Shown in pieces: positions 29,456 through 37,836 of a stretch of DNA of 64,000 nucleotides (positions are counted from its first letter, which is position 1; the number at the start of each line of letters is the position of its first letter). The notes under the pieces were generated by a model. That model did not search any database. It was not told the DNA's origin and was given only the letters and a program-made list of their open reading frames with translations. The DNA comes from Microbacterium sp. MM2322 (lineage in GTDB: Bacteria; Actinomycetota; Actinomycetes; Actinomycetales; Microbacteriaceae). Both the position numbers and the translations under genes were made by a program. The DNA lies in contig NZ_OZ075067.1 of assembly GCF_964186585.1 (NCBI RefSeq), positions 1,426,001-1,490,000 of the forward strand, given 5' to 3'.

Positions 29456-29987
29456 CCCGCGCGCGATCGTGCTCATCGGCCCCATGGGGGCCGGGAAGAC
29501 GAGTGTCGGCAAGCGCGTCGCGAAGCGGCTCGGGCGGGTCTTCCGCGACACCGACGCCATGATCGTGCGCGCCCACGGACCGATCGCCGAGCTGTTCGCC
29601 GCGCACGGCGAGCCCCACTTCCGCACTCTCGAACGGGATGCCGTCGCGGAGGCTCTCCAGAGCGGCGGCGTCGTCTCGCTCGGCGGCGGGGCGGTGCTCG
29701 ACGAGGCCACGCGGGAGCGACTCCGGAGCCACCGGGTGGCGCTTCTCACCGTCGCCCCGCGTGTCGTCGCGCGCCGCCTCGGGGCAGCGGCATCCCGGCC
29801 TCTGCTGGCAGGCGACGACGAGACGCCCATCCAGAGGTGGGAGCGCATCTACGCCGAACGCCGCCCCGTCTACGAATCCGTCGCCGACGCGACCTTCGAC
29901 ACGTCGTCGGGGCCGCTCGAGAACATCGTGATCGCCATCGCGGACTGGGCAGAGCCCGCCGCCGACCCCTCGGGAGTCACCCCATGA
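29442..29987 (+). CDS. aroK: Shikimate kinase
   Basis: The 181-residue P-loop kinase phosphorylates shikimate. Walker A is [13 protein letters not shown] near residues 13-25; RDTDAMI and [10 protein letters not shown] are the shikimate-binding and glycine-rich motifs. It overlaps aroC by 14 nt and aroB by 4 nt, so the three are translated together. Confidence 0.95.
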   Translation: MTSPDPRAIVLIGPMGAGKTSVGKRVAKRLGRVFRDTDAMIVRAHGPIAELFAAHGEPHFRTLERDAVAEALQSGGVVSLGGGAVLDEATRERLRSHRVALLTVAPRVVARRLGAAASRPLLAGDDETPIQRWERIYAERRPVYESVADATFDTSSGPLENIVIAIADWAEPAADPSGVTP

Positions 29988-31063
29988 CCCACACCACCAT
30001 CAGCGTCACCGGCACGACCCCCTACGACATCCACGTGGGCCGAGGCCTGCTGGCGGGCGTCCGAGACCACCTCGCGCCCACGGTGAAGAAGGTGCTGATC
30101 GTCCACACGCCGCGCCTCGGTGCGAAGGCCTCCGACCTCCGTGACCTGCTCGTCGCGGACGGGTCGCTCGAGGTGCTCATCGCCGAGGTGCCGGATGCCG
30201 AGGACGCCAAGCGCATCGAGGTCGCCGCCTTCTGCTGGCAGGTCATGGGGCAGGCCGACTTCACCCGGACAGACGCCGTCATCGGCTTCGGCGGGGGAGC
30301 CGTGACGGATCTCGCCGGGTTCGTCGCGGCATCCTGGCTCCGGGGCGTGCAGATCGTGCAGATTCCGACGACCGTGCTCGGGATGGTGGATGCGGCTGTC
30401 GGCGGCAAGACCGGGCTCAACACCGCCGAGGGCAAGAACCTCGTGGGTGCCTTCTGGGCGCCGCGCTCGGTGATCTGCGACCTGGACGTCCTCGACACGC
30501 TCCCGCGCAACGAGATCGTGGCCGGTTTCGCCGAGGTCGTGAAAGCGGGATTCATCTGGTTCCCCGAGATCCTCGACATCGTCGAGCGCGATCCCGAGGC
30601 GGCGATCGACCCGACCAGTGACGAGTTCCGCCGCTGCGTCGAGCTCGCCATCGAGATGAAGGCGCGCGTCGTGAGCGAGGACTTCCGCGAGGCGGGCGTC
30701 CGGGAGTACCTGAACTACGGACACACCCTCGGCCATGCGATCGAGCACGCAGAGCGCTACCGCTGGCGTCACGGCGCCGCGATCTCGATCGGCATGATGT
30801 ACGTCGCGGAACTGTCGCGCCTCGCCGGCCGCCTGTCCGATGAGGACGTCGCCCGGCACCGTCGCATCTTCGACCTCCTGGGCCTTCCGACGACGTACCG
30901 GATGGACGGGTGGCAGCACCTGCTGGGCGTCATGCAGCGCGACAAGAAGTCCCGCGCCGGAATGCTCCGCTTCATCGTCCTCGACGCGATCGGCAAGCCG
31001 ACCGTCATGCAGGCTCCCGACGAGTCGCTGATGTTCGCGGCCTACCAGGAGATCGCCGGGTGA
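29984..31063 (+). CDS. aroB: 3-Dehydroquinate synthase
   Basis: The 359-residue NAD- and metal-dependent enzyme converts DAHP to 3-dehydroquinate. It has GFGGGAVTDLAGFVAASWLRG, PTTVLGMVDAAVGGKTGLN and the metal ligands in NYGHTLGHAIEH. The ATG at 29984 overlaps the aroK stop by 4 nt. DAHP synthase is not in this window. Confidence 0.97.
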   Translation: MTHTTISVTGTTPYDIHVGRGLLAGVRDHLAPTVKKVLIVHTPRLGAKASDLRDLLVADGSLEVLIAEVPDAEDAKRIEVAAFCWQVMGQADFTRTDAVIGFGGGAVTDLAGFVAASWLRGVQIVQIPTTVLGMVDAAVGGKTGLNTAEGKNLVGAFWAPRSVICDLDVLDTLPRNEIVAGFAEVVKAGFIWFPEILDIVERDPEAAIDPTSDEFRRCVELAIEMKARVVSEDFREAGVREYLNYGHTLGHAIEHAERYRWRHGAAISIGMMYVAELSRLAGRLSDEDVARHRRIFDLLGLPTTYRMDGWQHLLGVMQRDKKSRAGMLRFIVLDAIGKPTVMQAPDESLMFAAYQEIAG

Positions 31064-31605
31064 CGGATGCCGCGGTCCGCCGCATCCGGTTGCAGGAATG
31101 GCGCGAGGTCCGCGACATCCGCATCCGGGCGCTCCGGGACCCGGCCGCCCCGATCGCCTTCCTCGACTCCGTTGACGCCGCGCTCGCCCGGAGCGATGAC
31201 TTCTGGCAGATGCGGGCGGCGGGCGCCGCGATCGGCGAGAACGCGGCGCAGTTCGTCGCCGTCGTCGCCGGCGACGCGGGGGAGACGTGGGTCGGGTCGG
31301 TGTCGGTGCTCCTCCGGGCGCCGGGTGACACCGACACCGTCGGTCGCGCCGTGAGCGCGCCGCAGGCGGACCTCGTCGGGGTCTTCGTCGATGCCGACCA
31401 CCGCGGGCAGGGCGTCCTCGACGCGCTCGTGGAGGCAGCATCCGCGTGGGCCGTCGCCGTGGGCGCGGACGGGCTCACCCTCGAGGTGCACGTCGACAAC
31501 GCCCGCGCGCAGGCGGCCTACCGCCGGCTCGGGTTCATCCCGACGGGACTCGTGGTCGATGTCGACGCCGGCCGCGAGATCCAGATGCACCGCCCGGCCG
31601 AGTAG
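31060..31605 (+). CDS. GNAT-family N-acetyltransferase
   Basis: The 181-residue acetyltransferase has the GNAT core: ADLVGVFVDADHRGQGVLDALV carries the acetyl-CoA-binding loop with the R/Q-x-x-G-x-G/A pattern, followed by LEVHVDNARAQAAYRRLGF. The acceptor is unknown. It is translationally coupled to aroB (4-nt GTGA overlap) and lies directly before aroQ, inside the shikimate operon. Its TAG stop is also the first half of the probable aroQ -10 box. Confidence 0.9.
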   Translation: MTDAAVRRIRLQEWREVRDIRIRALRDPAAPIAFLDSVDAALARSDDFWQMRAAGAAIGENAAQFVAVVAGDAGETWVGSVSVLLRAPGDTDTVGRAVSAPQADLVGVFVDADHRGQGVLDALVEAASAWAVAVGADGLTLEVHVDNARAQAAYRRLGFIPTGLVVDVDAGREIQMHRPAE

Positions 31606-31614
31606 GGTGCTCTC
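31603..31614 (+). promoter_or_regulatory. Leaderless aroQ promoter -10 overlapping the upstream stop
   Basis: TAGGGT at 31603-31608 begins with the TAG stop of the GNAT gene and ends 6 nt before the aroQ GTG at 31615. No ribosome binding site precedes aroQ, so an additional leaderless transcript is likely. Confidence 0.45.
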
Positions 31615-32061
31615 GTGCCGACATCCCGCCGCCTGCTGCTCGTCAACGGCCCGAACCTGAACCTCCTCGGCATCCGCGAACCCGACGTGTACGGGCACGA
31701 GACGATCGCCGATGTCGAAACACTCGTCGAGCGGACCGCGGCTGAGCACGGCTTCGAGGTCCGCTCGGTGCAGAGCAATCACGAGGGCGTCCTCATCGAC
31801 GCGATCCACGCAGCCCGGGGCGACTGCGCGGGGATCGTCATCAACCCCGGCGGACTGACGCACACCTCGGTCGTGCTCCGCGACGCGCTGTCGGGCGTGG
31901 CGCTGCCCGTCGCCGAGGTCCACATCTCGGATGTGATGGCTCGCGAGCCCTTCCGCCACCACTCCTATGTCGCCGATGTCGCCGTCGTCCACGTCGTCGG
32001 GCGCGGCGTCGCAGGCTACGCGGAGGCGACCCGCGCGCTCATCGCGACGCTCGCGGGCTGA
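31615..32061 (+). CDS. aroQ: 3-Dehydroquinate dehydratase, type II
   Basis: The 148-residue flavodoxin-like enzyme dehydrates 3-dehydroquinate. NGPNLNLLGIREPDVYG holds the catalytic Arg and Tyr, and GIVINPGGLTHTSV and VEVH-like AEVHISD motifs complete the active site. It closes the aroE-C-K-B-GNAT-Q run. Start choice rests on the -10 box 6 nt upstream and the normal N-terminus. Confidence 0.96.
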   Translation: MPTSRRLLLVNGPNLNLLGIREPDVYGHETIADVETLVERTAAEHGFEVRSVQSNHEGVLIDAIHAARGDCAGIVINPGGLTHTSVVLRDALSGVALPVAEVHISDVMAREPFRHHSYVADVAVVHVVGRGVAGYAEATRALIATLAG

Positions 32062-32093
32062 CCGTTTCCCGGGGCGGATGCCGCGGCATCCCG

Positions 32094-32099
32094 TAGAAT
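32094..32099 (+). promoter_or_regulatory. efp-nusB promoter -10
   Basis: TAGAAT at 32094-32099 fits the -10 pattern and would give a leader of about 45 nt before efp. Two copies of the iterated GGATGCC/GGCATCC heptamer sit just upstream. Confidence 0.45.
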
Positions 32100-32151
32100 C
32101 GATCGTCGGCCGCTCTGGCCCCGCATACACCGAACGGAAAACCGCACTCTC

Positions 32152-32712
32152 ATGGCATCCACTGCAGACATCAAGAACGGCGTCGTCCTGTCCATCGACG
32201 GACAGCTCTGGAACGTCATCGAGTTCCAGCACGTGAAGCCCGGCAAGGGTGGCGCGTTCGTCCGCACGAAGCTCAAGAACGTCGTCTCCGGCAAGACCGT
32301 CGACCGCACGTACAACGCCGGCGCGAAGATCGAGATCGAGAACGTCGACCGCCGCGACTTCACCTACCTCTACAACGACGGCGAGAACTTCGTGTTCATG
32401 GACGTCGCCGACTACGACCAGCTGAACGTCTCGGCCACGGTCGTCGGCGACGCCGCGCACTACCTGCTCGAGAACCAGCAGGTCCAGATCGCGCTGAACA
32501 ACGGCAACCCGCTCTACATCGATCTCCCCGCCTCCGTCGTCCTCGAGATCACGTACACCGAGCCGGGCCTGCAGGGCGACCGCTCGTCGGCCGGCACCAA
32601 GCCCGCGACGCTCGAGACGGGACACGAGATCCAGGTTCCGCTGTTCGTCGAGCAGGGTACGAAGGTCAAGGTCGACACGCGCACCGGGGACTACCTCGGC
32701 CGCGTGAGCTGA
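32152..32712 (+). CDS. efp: Translation elongation factor P
   Basis: EF-P rescues ribosomes stalled on polyproline. The 186-residue protein has three beta-barrel domains, with the loop at the tip of domain I reading [10 protein letters not shown] and K32 at the modifiable position. A lysine there fits the actinobacterial type; the modification, if any, cannot be read. The proline-rich proteins nearby (19048, SecD) are plausible clients. nusB follows after 7 nt. Confidence 0.97.
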   Translation: MASTADIKNGVVLSIDGQLWNVIEFQHVKPGKGGAFVRTKLKNVVSGKTVDRTYNAGAKIEIENVDRRDFTYLYNDGENFVFMDVADYDQLNVSATVVGDAAHYLLENQQVQIALNNGNPLYIDLPASVVLEITYTEPGLQGDRSSAGTKPATLETGHEIQVPLFVEQGTKVKVDTRTGDYLGRVS

Positions 32713-32719
32713 CCCGTCG

Positions 32720-33127
32720 ATGAGCGCACGGAGCAAGGCGCGCAAGCGCGCCCTCGACATCCTCTACCAGTCCGACATCCGCGGCGATGACCTCGCCGTG
32801 ACGCTCGCCGCCGAGGCGAAGCGTGCGGCGAGCGAACCGGCCCGCGAGGCGTCGTGGCTGTACGCCCGCGAGATCGTGGACGGCGTCATCGACGCGCAGA
32901 GCGAGATCGACGAGCAGATCGTCACGCACGCTCGCGATTGGAAGCTCGAGCGGATGCCGGCGCTCGACCGCGCGATCCTCCGCATCGGCGTGTGGGAGAT
33001 CCTGCACAACGACCAGGTGCCCACCGCCGTCGCGATCGACGAGGCCGTGGAACTCGCCAAGGAGTTCTCGACCGACGACTCCGGCTCGTTCGTCCACGGC
33101 GTGCTCGGACGCATCGCGCGCTCCTGA
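32720..33127 (+). CDS. nusB: Transcription antitermination factor NusB
   Basis: The 135-residue helical RNA-binding protein acts with NusE in rRNA antitermination. It shows ARKRALDILYQSD at the N-terminus and LDRAILRIGVWEILHN plus VAIDEAVELAKEFSTDDSGSFVHGVL at the C-terminus, all standard. It is co-transcribed with efp. Confidence 0.96.
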   Translation: MSARSKARKRALDILYQSDIRGDDLAVTLAAEAKRAASEPAREASWLYAREIVDGVIDAQSEIDEQIVTHARDWKLERMPALDRAILRIGVWEILHNDQVPTAVAIDEAVELAKEFSTDDSGSFVHGVLGRIARS

Positions 33128-33161
33128 CCCGAGGCCCGGTGACCCCGGCACCTGCACCGAC

Positions 33162-33220
33162 AAACGGCATCCCGACAGAGACACGCGACTTCGCGTCGTT
33201 TCTCGACCGGGATGCCGTTT
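33162..33220 (+). terminator. Long perfect inverted repeat after nusB
   Basis: AAACGGCATCCCG (33162-33174) and CGGGATGCCGTTT (33208-33220) are perfect 13-nt complements. The 33-nt spacer contains a second small stem (ACGCG/CGCGT). The hairpin ends in TTTCTC and lies 35 nt after nusB, so it probably ends the efp-nusB transcript. Each arm contains the iterated heptamer GGCATCC/GGATGCC. Confidence 0.6.
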
Positions 33221-33290
33221 CTCGTCGGAGCGGGCGGGTCGGGCGCGGGGTGAGCGCGGACGGATGCCGCGGCCGACCGCCCGGCCCCGC

Positions 33291-33296
33291 TAGAGT
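33291..33296 (+). promoter_or_regulatory. pyr operon promoter -10
   Basis: TAGAGT at 33291-33296 places the transcription start near 33303, about 10 nt before the PyrR-binding element and 50 nt before the pyrR ATG. Confidence 0.5.
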
Positions 33297-33310
33297 GGTC
33301 TCGTACCAGC

Positions 33311-33350
33311 AACCTTTAACACCGTCCTGTGAGGCGGAGAAGGGAGCGGC
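33311..33350 (+). promoter_or_regulatory. PyrR-binding RNA element over the pyrR ribosome binding site
   Basis: The leader has CCTTT (33313-33317) able to pair with AAGGG (33340-33344), enclosing GTCCTGTGAGGC (33323-33334 region). This is the layout of the conserved PyrR anti-antiterminator/binding loop, whose core reads GUCC-n-GAGAGG-like. AGGGAG (33341-33346), the pyrR ribosome binding site, lies in the closing stem. There is no attenuator terminator, so translational repression when UMP is plentiful, as described for mycobacterial PyrR, is the likely mode. Confidence 0.65.
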
Positions 33351-33352
33351 GG

Positions 33353-33883
33353 ATGACTTCGCGCATCGTTCTGCATGACGCTGACATCGCCCGAGCACTC
33401 ACGCGCATCTCTCACGAGATCCTCGAGTCGAACAAGGGCCCCGACGGGCTCGTGCTCCTCGGGATCCCCACCCGTGGTGTCACCCTCGCGGAACGCATCG
33501 GCGCTCTGATCGCGTCGTTCACCGGAGCCGACGTCCCGGTGGGTTCTCTCGATGTGACGATGTACCGCGACGATCTGCACCGGAACCCGACGCGGACGCC
33601 GCGCCCGACCGAGATCCCGGCCGAGGGGATCGACGCGAAGACCGTCGTGCTCGTCGACGACGTGCTCTTCTCCGGCCGGTCCATCCGCGCCGCGCTCGAT
33701 GCGCTGCAGGACATCGGTCGCCCCGCCGTCGTGCGACTCGCCATCCTCGTCGACCGCGGCCACCGCGAGCTGCCGATCCGCCCGGACTTCGTCGGCAAGA
33801 ACCTGCCGAGTGCCCGGGAGGAGCGCGTCAACGTGCGCCTCGCCGACGTCGACGGCGCCGAAGAGGTGACGATCGCGTCATGA
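33353..33883 (+). CDS. pyrR: Pyrimidine operon regulator / uracil phosphoribosyltransferase PyrR
   Basis: PyrR binds pyr leader RNA in response to UMP and also has uracil phosphoribosyltransferase activity. The 176-residue PRTase-fold protein has the PRPP loop [19 protein letters not shown] and [13 protein letters not shown]. It heads a chain of genes overlapping by 4-8 nt from pyrR to gmk. The ATG at 33353 follows AGGGAG by 6 nt. Confidence 0.96.
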   Translation: MTSRIVLHDADIARALTRISHEILESNKGPDGLVLLGIPTRGVTLAERIGALIASFTGADVPVGSLDVTMYRDDLHRNPTRTPRPTEIPAEGIDAKTVVLVDDVLFSGRSIRAALDALQDIGRPAVVRLAILVDRGHRELPIRPDFVGKNLPSAREERVNVRLADVDGAEEVTIAS

Positions 33884-34851
33884 GACACCTTCTCGACACC
33901 CGCACCCTTGCCCGCGAGGACGCGCTCCGCATCCTCGACGTGGCCGAAGACATGCGCGACACGCAGTCCCGCGAGATCAAGAAGCTCCCGACGCTCCGCG
34001 GCAAGACGGTCGTCAACCTGTTCTTCGAGGACTCGACCCGTACCCGCATCTCCTTCGAGGCTGCCGCGAAGCGCCTCTCCGCCGATGTGATCAACTTCTC
34101 GGCCAAGGGGTCGTCGGTCTCGAAGGGGGAGTCCCTGCAGGACACCGCGCAGACCCTGCAGGCCATGGGGGCCGATGCGGTCGTCATCCGTCACGGCGCA
34201 TCGGGCGCACCGCACACCCTCGCGACGAGCGGCTGGATCTCCGCAGGCGTCCTGAACGCGGGGGACGGCACGCACGAGCACCCGACCCAGGCGCTCCTCG
34301 ACGCCTTCACGATCCGCAAGCGCTTCTTCGGGGAGGACAGCCGGGGTCGCGACCTGACCGGCTTGCACGTCGCGATCGTCGGCGACATCCTGCACTCGCG
34401 CGTCGCTCGCTCGAACGTGTGGCTGCTGACGACGCTCGGCGCGACGGTCACTCTCGTGGCGCCCCCCACTCTCGTCCCCCAGGATGTCTCGGCGTGGCCG
34501 GTGACGATCGCCTACGACCTCGACGAGGCGATCGCGACGGCCCCGGATGCGGTAATGATGCTCCGCATCCAGCTGGAGCGGATGAACGCGGCCTATTTCC
34601 CCACTGAACGGGAGTATTCGCGCCGCTGGGGATTGGATGCCGCGCGAGTGGCCGCTCTTCCGAGCGCTAGCATTGTGATGCACCCCGGACCCATGAACCG
34701 GGGTCTGGAGATCTCCGCCGACGCCGCCGATTCGCCACGCTCGACCGTGCTCGAACAGGTCGCGAACGGTGTCTCGGTCCGCATGGCGGCGCTCTACCTG
34801 CTCCTGGCGGGGGAGCGACCCACCACCCACCCACAGGAGGAGGCCCGATGA
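33880..34851 (+). CDS. pyrB: Aspartate carbamoyltransferase catalytic subunit
   Basis: The 323-residue protein catalyses the first committed pyrimidine step. [19 protein letters not shown] is the carbamoyl phosphate site, [16 protein letters not shown] follows, and the C-terminal half has [12 protein letters not shown] for aspartate binding. No pyrI regulatory subunit is encoded, as usual in actinobacteria. It overlaps pyrR and pyrC by 4 nt each. Confidence 0.97.
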   Translation: MRHLLDTRTLAREDALRILDVAEDMRDTQSREIKKLPTLRGKTVVNLFFEDSTRTRISFEAAAKRLSADVINFSAKGSSVSKGESLQDTAQTLQAMGADAVVIRHGASGAPHTLATSGWISAGVLNAGDGTHEHPTQALLDAFTIRKRFFGEDSRGRDLTGLHVAIVGDILHSRVARSNVWLLTTLGATVTLVAPPTLVPQDVSAWPVTIAYDLDEAIATAPDAVMMLRIQLERMNAAYFPTEREYSRRWGLDAARVAALPSASIVMHPGPMNRGLEISADAADSPRSTVLEQVANGVSVRMAALYLLLAGERPTTHPQEEAR

Positions 34852-36155
34852 GCGAGAGCATCCTCATCCGCGGGGCGCGGATCCAGGGCGGCGGCGTCGC
34901 CGCCGACATCCTGATCAAGGGCGGTGTCATCACCGAACTCGGCTCGGGGCTGAGCTCTGCCGGTGCCCGGACAGTGGATGCCGACGGCCTGATCGCGCTG
35001 CCGGGCCTGGTCGACCTGCACACCCACCTGCGCGAACCGGGCTATGAGGCGTCCGAGACGATCCTCAGCGGATCCCGCGCGGCGGCCGCGGGTGGATTCA
35101 CCACCGTCTTCGCCATGCCGAACACGTCGCCCGTCGCCGACACGGCGGGCGTCGTCGAGCAGGAGCTCGCCCTGGGCGAGGCCGCCGGCTACGCGCACGT
35201 GCAGCCGATCGGTGCGGTCACCGTCGGGCAGAAGGGCGAGCGGCTCGCCGAACTCGGCGCGATGGCATCGTCGCGTGCCCGCGTCCGGGTGTTCAGCGAC
35301 GATGGCTTCTGCGTCTTCGACCCGCTCATCATGCGGCGCGCGCTCGAGTACGTGAAGTCGTTCGACGGCGTCGTCGCGCAGCACGCGCAGGACCCGCGTC
35401 TCACCGAGGGCGCCCAGATGAACGAGGGCACCGTCTCGGCGGAACTCGGTCTCACCGGCTGGCCCGCCGTCGCGGAGGAGTCGATCATCGCCCGCGACGT
35501 GCTCCTCGCTGAGCACGTCGGGTCACGGCTGCACGTGTGCCACCTCTCGACGGCCGGTTCGGTCGACCTCATCCGGTGGGCGAAGAAGCGCGGCATCACC
35601 GTCACCGCCGAGGTCACCCCGCACCACCTGCTGCTCACCGAGGACCTCGTCCGTGGGTACGACCCGCGCTTCAAGGTGAACCCGCCGCTCCGCCGCGATG
35701 AGGACGTGCTCGCGGTCCGCGAAGGTCTCGCCGACGGCACGATCGACATCGTCGCGACCGACCACGCGCCGCACCCCGCCGAGGCGAAGACCTGCGAGTG
35801 GCAGGCCGCCGCGAACGGGATGGTGGGGCTCGAATCCGCCCTCCGCGTCGTCCACGCGGCCATGGTCGAGACGGGGCTGCTCGACTGGGCCGACGTCGCC
35901 CGCGTCATGTCGACGACCCCGGCGCGCATCGGCCGACTGGCGGATGCCGGCACCCCGATCGCGGTCGGAGCCCCGGCATCCCTCGCCCTCTACGACGCCG
36001 CTCCGGTCCGCACCTTCCGCACGGACGACCTTCAGGGGCGTAGCGTCAACTCGCCCTATCTCGGACGCGACCTGCCGGGTGAGGTGCGAGCGACGTTCTT
36101 CCGCGGCAGGCAGACCGTCGCGGACGGCGCCGTCGTCGACGAGGTCGCCCCGTGA
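34848..36155 (+). CDS. pyrC: Dihydroorotase
   Basis: The 435-residue amidohydrolase cyclises carbamoyl aspartate. The metal site begins [12 protein letters not shown]; later ligands lie in [16 protein letters not shown] and ATDHAPHP. Length and sequence fit the class I enzymes of Gram-positive bacteria. It overlaps both neighbours by 4 nt. Confidence 0.97.
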   Translation: MSESILIRGARIQGGGVAADILIKGGVITELGSGLSSAGARTVDADGLIALPGLVDLHTHLREPGYEASETILSGSRAAAAGGFTTVFAMPNTSPVADTAGVVEQELALGEAAGYAHVQPIGAVTVGQKGERLAELGAMASSRARVRVFSDDGFCVFDPLIMRRALEYVKSFDGVVAQHAQDPRLTEGAQMNEGTVSAELGLTGWPAVAEESIIARDVLLAEHVGSRLHVCHLSTAGSVDLIRWAKKRGITVTAEVTPHHLLLTEDLVRGYDPRFKVNPPLRRDEDVLAVREGLADGTIDIVATDHAPHPAEAKTCEWQAAANGMVGLESALRVVHAAMVETGLLDWADVARVMSTTPARIGRLADAGTPIAVGAPASLALYDAAPVRTFRTDDLQGRSVNSPYLGRDLPGEVRATFFRGRQTVADGAVVDEVAP

Positions 36156-36676
36156 CCCGCGAGGCCGCCAGCCTCGTCATGGCGGCGGTCGCGGCTCTCC
36201 TCATCGTGATCGGCCTCGTCGCCTGGCGACGACGATCGAAGCGGGATGCGGGCCTGACCGTCCCCGTGGGCGATGCCCCGGACGGCGCCACGACGGTGCT
36301 GCGTTCGGAAGGGCTGTACGTCGCGACGACGCGTCACGACGACGCCCTCGAGCGTCTCGCCATCCGCGGGCTCGCCTTCCGTTCCCGTGTCGACGTCACC
36401 GTGACCGACCGCGGGGTCGCGCTCGACCTCACCGGCCAGCCGCGGATCTTCCTCGCGGCGGGCGCACTCGTCTCGGTCGGTCAGGCCACGGTCGCGATCG
36501 ACCGTGTCGTCGAGCGGGACGGACTTGTCCGTCTCGTCTGGACGACGCCGGAGGGCACGATCGTCGACAGCTACCTCAGACCGCAGGATGCCTCGGCCCG
36601 CTCGCTCACCGACGCGATCCGTCCGCTCCTGACCACCTCCCTCTCCTCCCCGCACACTCCCGGAAGCGACGCATGA
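36152..36676 (+). CDS. Small membrane protein with PH-like domain in the pyr operon
   Basis: This 174-residue protein has one N-terminal membrane helix (about 6-25) and a beta-rich cytoplasmic domain resembling the bacterial PH-like fold found in the protein encoded at the same place in many actinobacterial pyr operons. Its function is not known. It is translationally coupled at both ends (4-nt overlaps with pyrC and carA), so it is made in step with the pathway enzymes. A role in organising or anchoring pyrimidine enzymes is only a guess. Confidence 0.85.
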   Translation: MTREAASLVMAAVAALLIVIGLVAWRRRSKRDAGLTVPVGDAPDGATTVLRSEGLYVATTRHDDALERLAIRGLAFRSRVDVTVTDRGVALDLTGQPRIFLAAGALVSVGQATVAIDRVVERDGLVRLVWTTPEGTIVDSYLRPQDASARSLTDAIRPLLTTSLSSPHTPGSDA

Positions 36677-37836
36677 GTATTCAGAGATTCCAAGCTCCCG
36701 AACCCGCCGTCCTCGTCCTCGAAGACGGTTCCCGACACCCCGGACACGCCTATGGCGCACGCGGCACCACGCTCGGCGAGGTCGTCTTCGCGACGGCGAT
36801 GACCGGATACCAGGAGACGATCACCGATCCCTCCTACGCCGGGCAGATCGTCCTCCAGACCGCCCCGCACATCGGCAACACCGGCATGAACGCCGAGGAC
36901 CCCGAGTCCCGGCGCATCTGGGTGTCGGGCTATATCGTCCGCGACCCCTCGCGCATCGTGTCGAACTGGCGCGCCGACCATTCCCTCGAGGACGCCCTCG
37001 TCCGCGATGACATCGTCGGCATCAGCGGCATCGACACGCGCGCGGTCACCCGTGTCCTGCGCTCGACGGGTTCGATGCGCGGCGGCGTCTTCTCAGGGGA
37101 TGCCGTGTCCCTGACCGACGACGAGCAGCTGCGCATCGTGCGCGAAGCGCCGGAGATGAGCGGTCAGAACCTGTCTGCGGACGTCTCCGTTCCGGCCGCC
37201 GAGGTGACCCCCGCCGTCGGCGAGAAGGTCGGCAACCTCGCGATCCTCGACCTCGGCGTCAAGCAGGCCACGGTGAACAACCTCGCCGCACGGGGCTTCG
37301 AGGTGCACGTCCTCCCGCAGTCGATCTCGTTCGCCGACATCCAGGCGATCGACCCGGTCGCGGTCTTCTACTCGAACGGCCCCGGTGACCCGGCGGCATC
37401 CGATCGTCACGTCGCGCTGCTGCGCGAAGTGCTGGATGCGGGGCTGCCCTTCTTCGGGATCTGCTTCGGCAACCAGCTGTTCGGCCGCGCCCTCGGGTTC
37501 GGCACGTACAAGCTGCCGTTCGGACACCGCGGCATCAACCAGCCCGTCCTCGACAAGACGACCGGTCGCGTCGAGATCACCGCTCACAACCACGGTTTCG
37601 CCGTCGACGCGCCGATCGAAGGCATCATCGACAGCCCCCACGGCTACGGCCGCGTCGAGGTCAGCCACGTCGGCCTCAACGACAACGTCGTCGAGGGACT
37701 CCGCGCCCTCGACCTGCCGGCGTTCAGCGTGCAGTACCACCCCGAGGCCGCCGCCGGCCCGCACGACGCCAACTACCTGTTCGACCGCTTCCGCGACCTC
37801 GTGATCGCCACCCAGGAGAGCAAGAAGAATGCCTAA
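36673..37836 (+). CDS. carA: Carbamoyl phosphate synthase small subunit
   Basis: The 387-residue glutaminase subunit hydrolyses glutamine for CarB. The N-terminal half has [20 protein letters not shown], and the C-terminal class I glutaminase has the nucleophile Cys in [15 protein letters not shown] and His/Glu in [14 protein letters not shown]. It overlaps carB by 8 nt, which favours equal subunit production. Confidence 0.97.
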   Translation: MSIQRFQAPEPAVLVLEDGSRHPGHAYGARGTTLGEVVFATAMTGYQETITDPSYAGQIVLQTAPHIGNTGMNAEDPESRRIWVSGYIVRDPSRIVSNWRADHSLEDALVRDDIVGISGIDTRAVTRVLRSTGSMRGGVFSGDAVSLTDDEQLRIVREAPEMSGQNLSADVSVPAAEVTPAVGEKVGNLAILDLGVKQATVNNLAARGFEVHVLPQSISFADIQAIDPVAVFYSNGPGDPAASDRHVALLREVLDAGLPFFGICFGNQLFGRALGFGTYKLPFGHRGINQPVLDKTTGRVEITAHNHGFAVDAPIEGIIDSPHGYGRVEVSHVGLNDNVVEGLRALDLPAFSVQYHPEAAAGPHDANYLFDRFRDLVIATQESKKNA

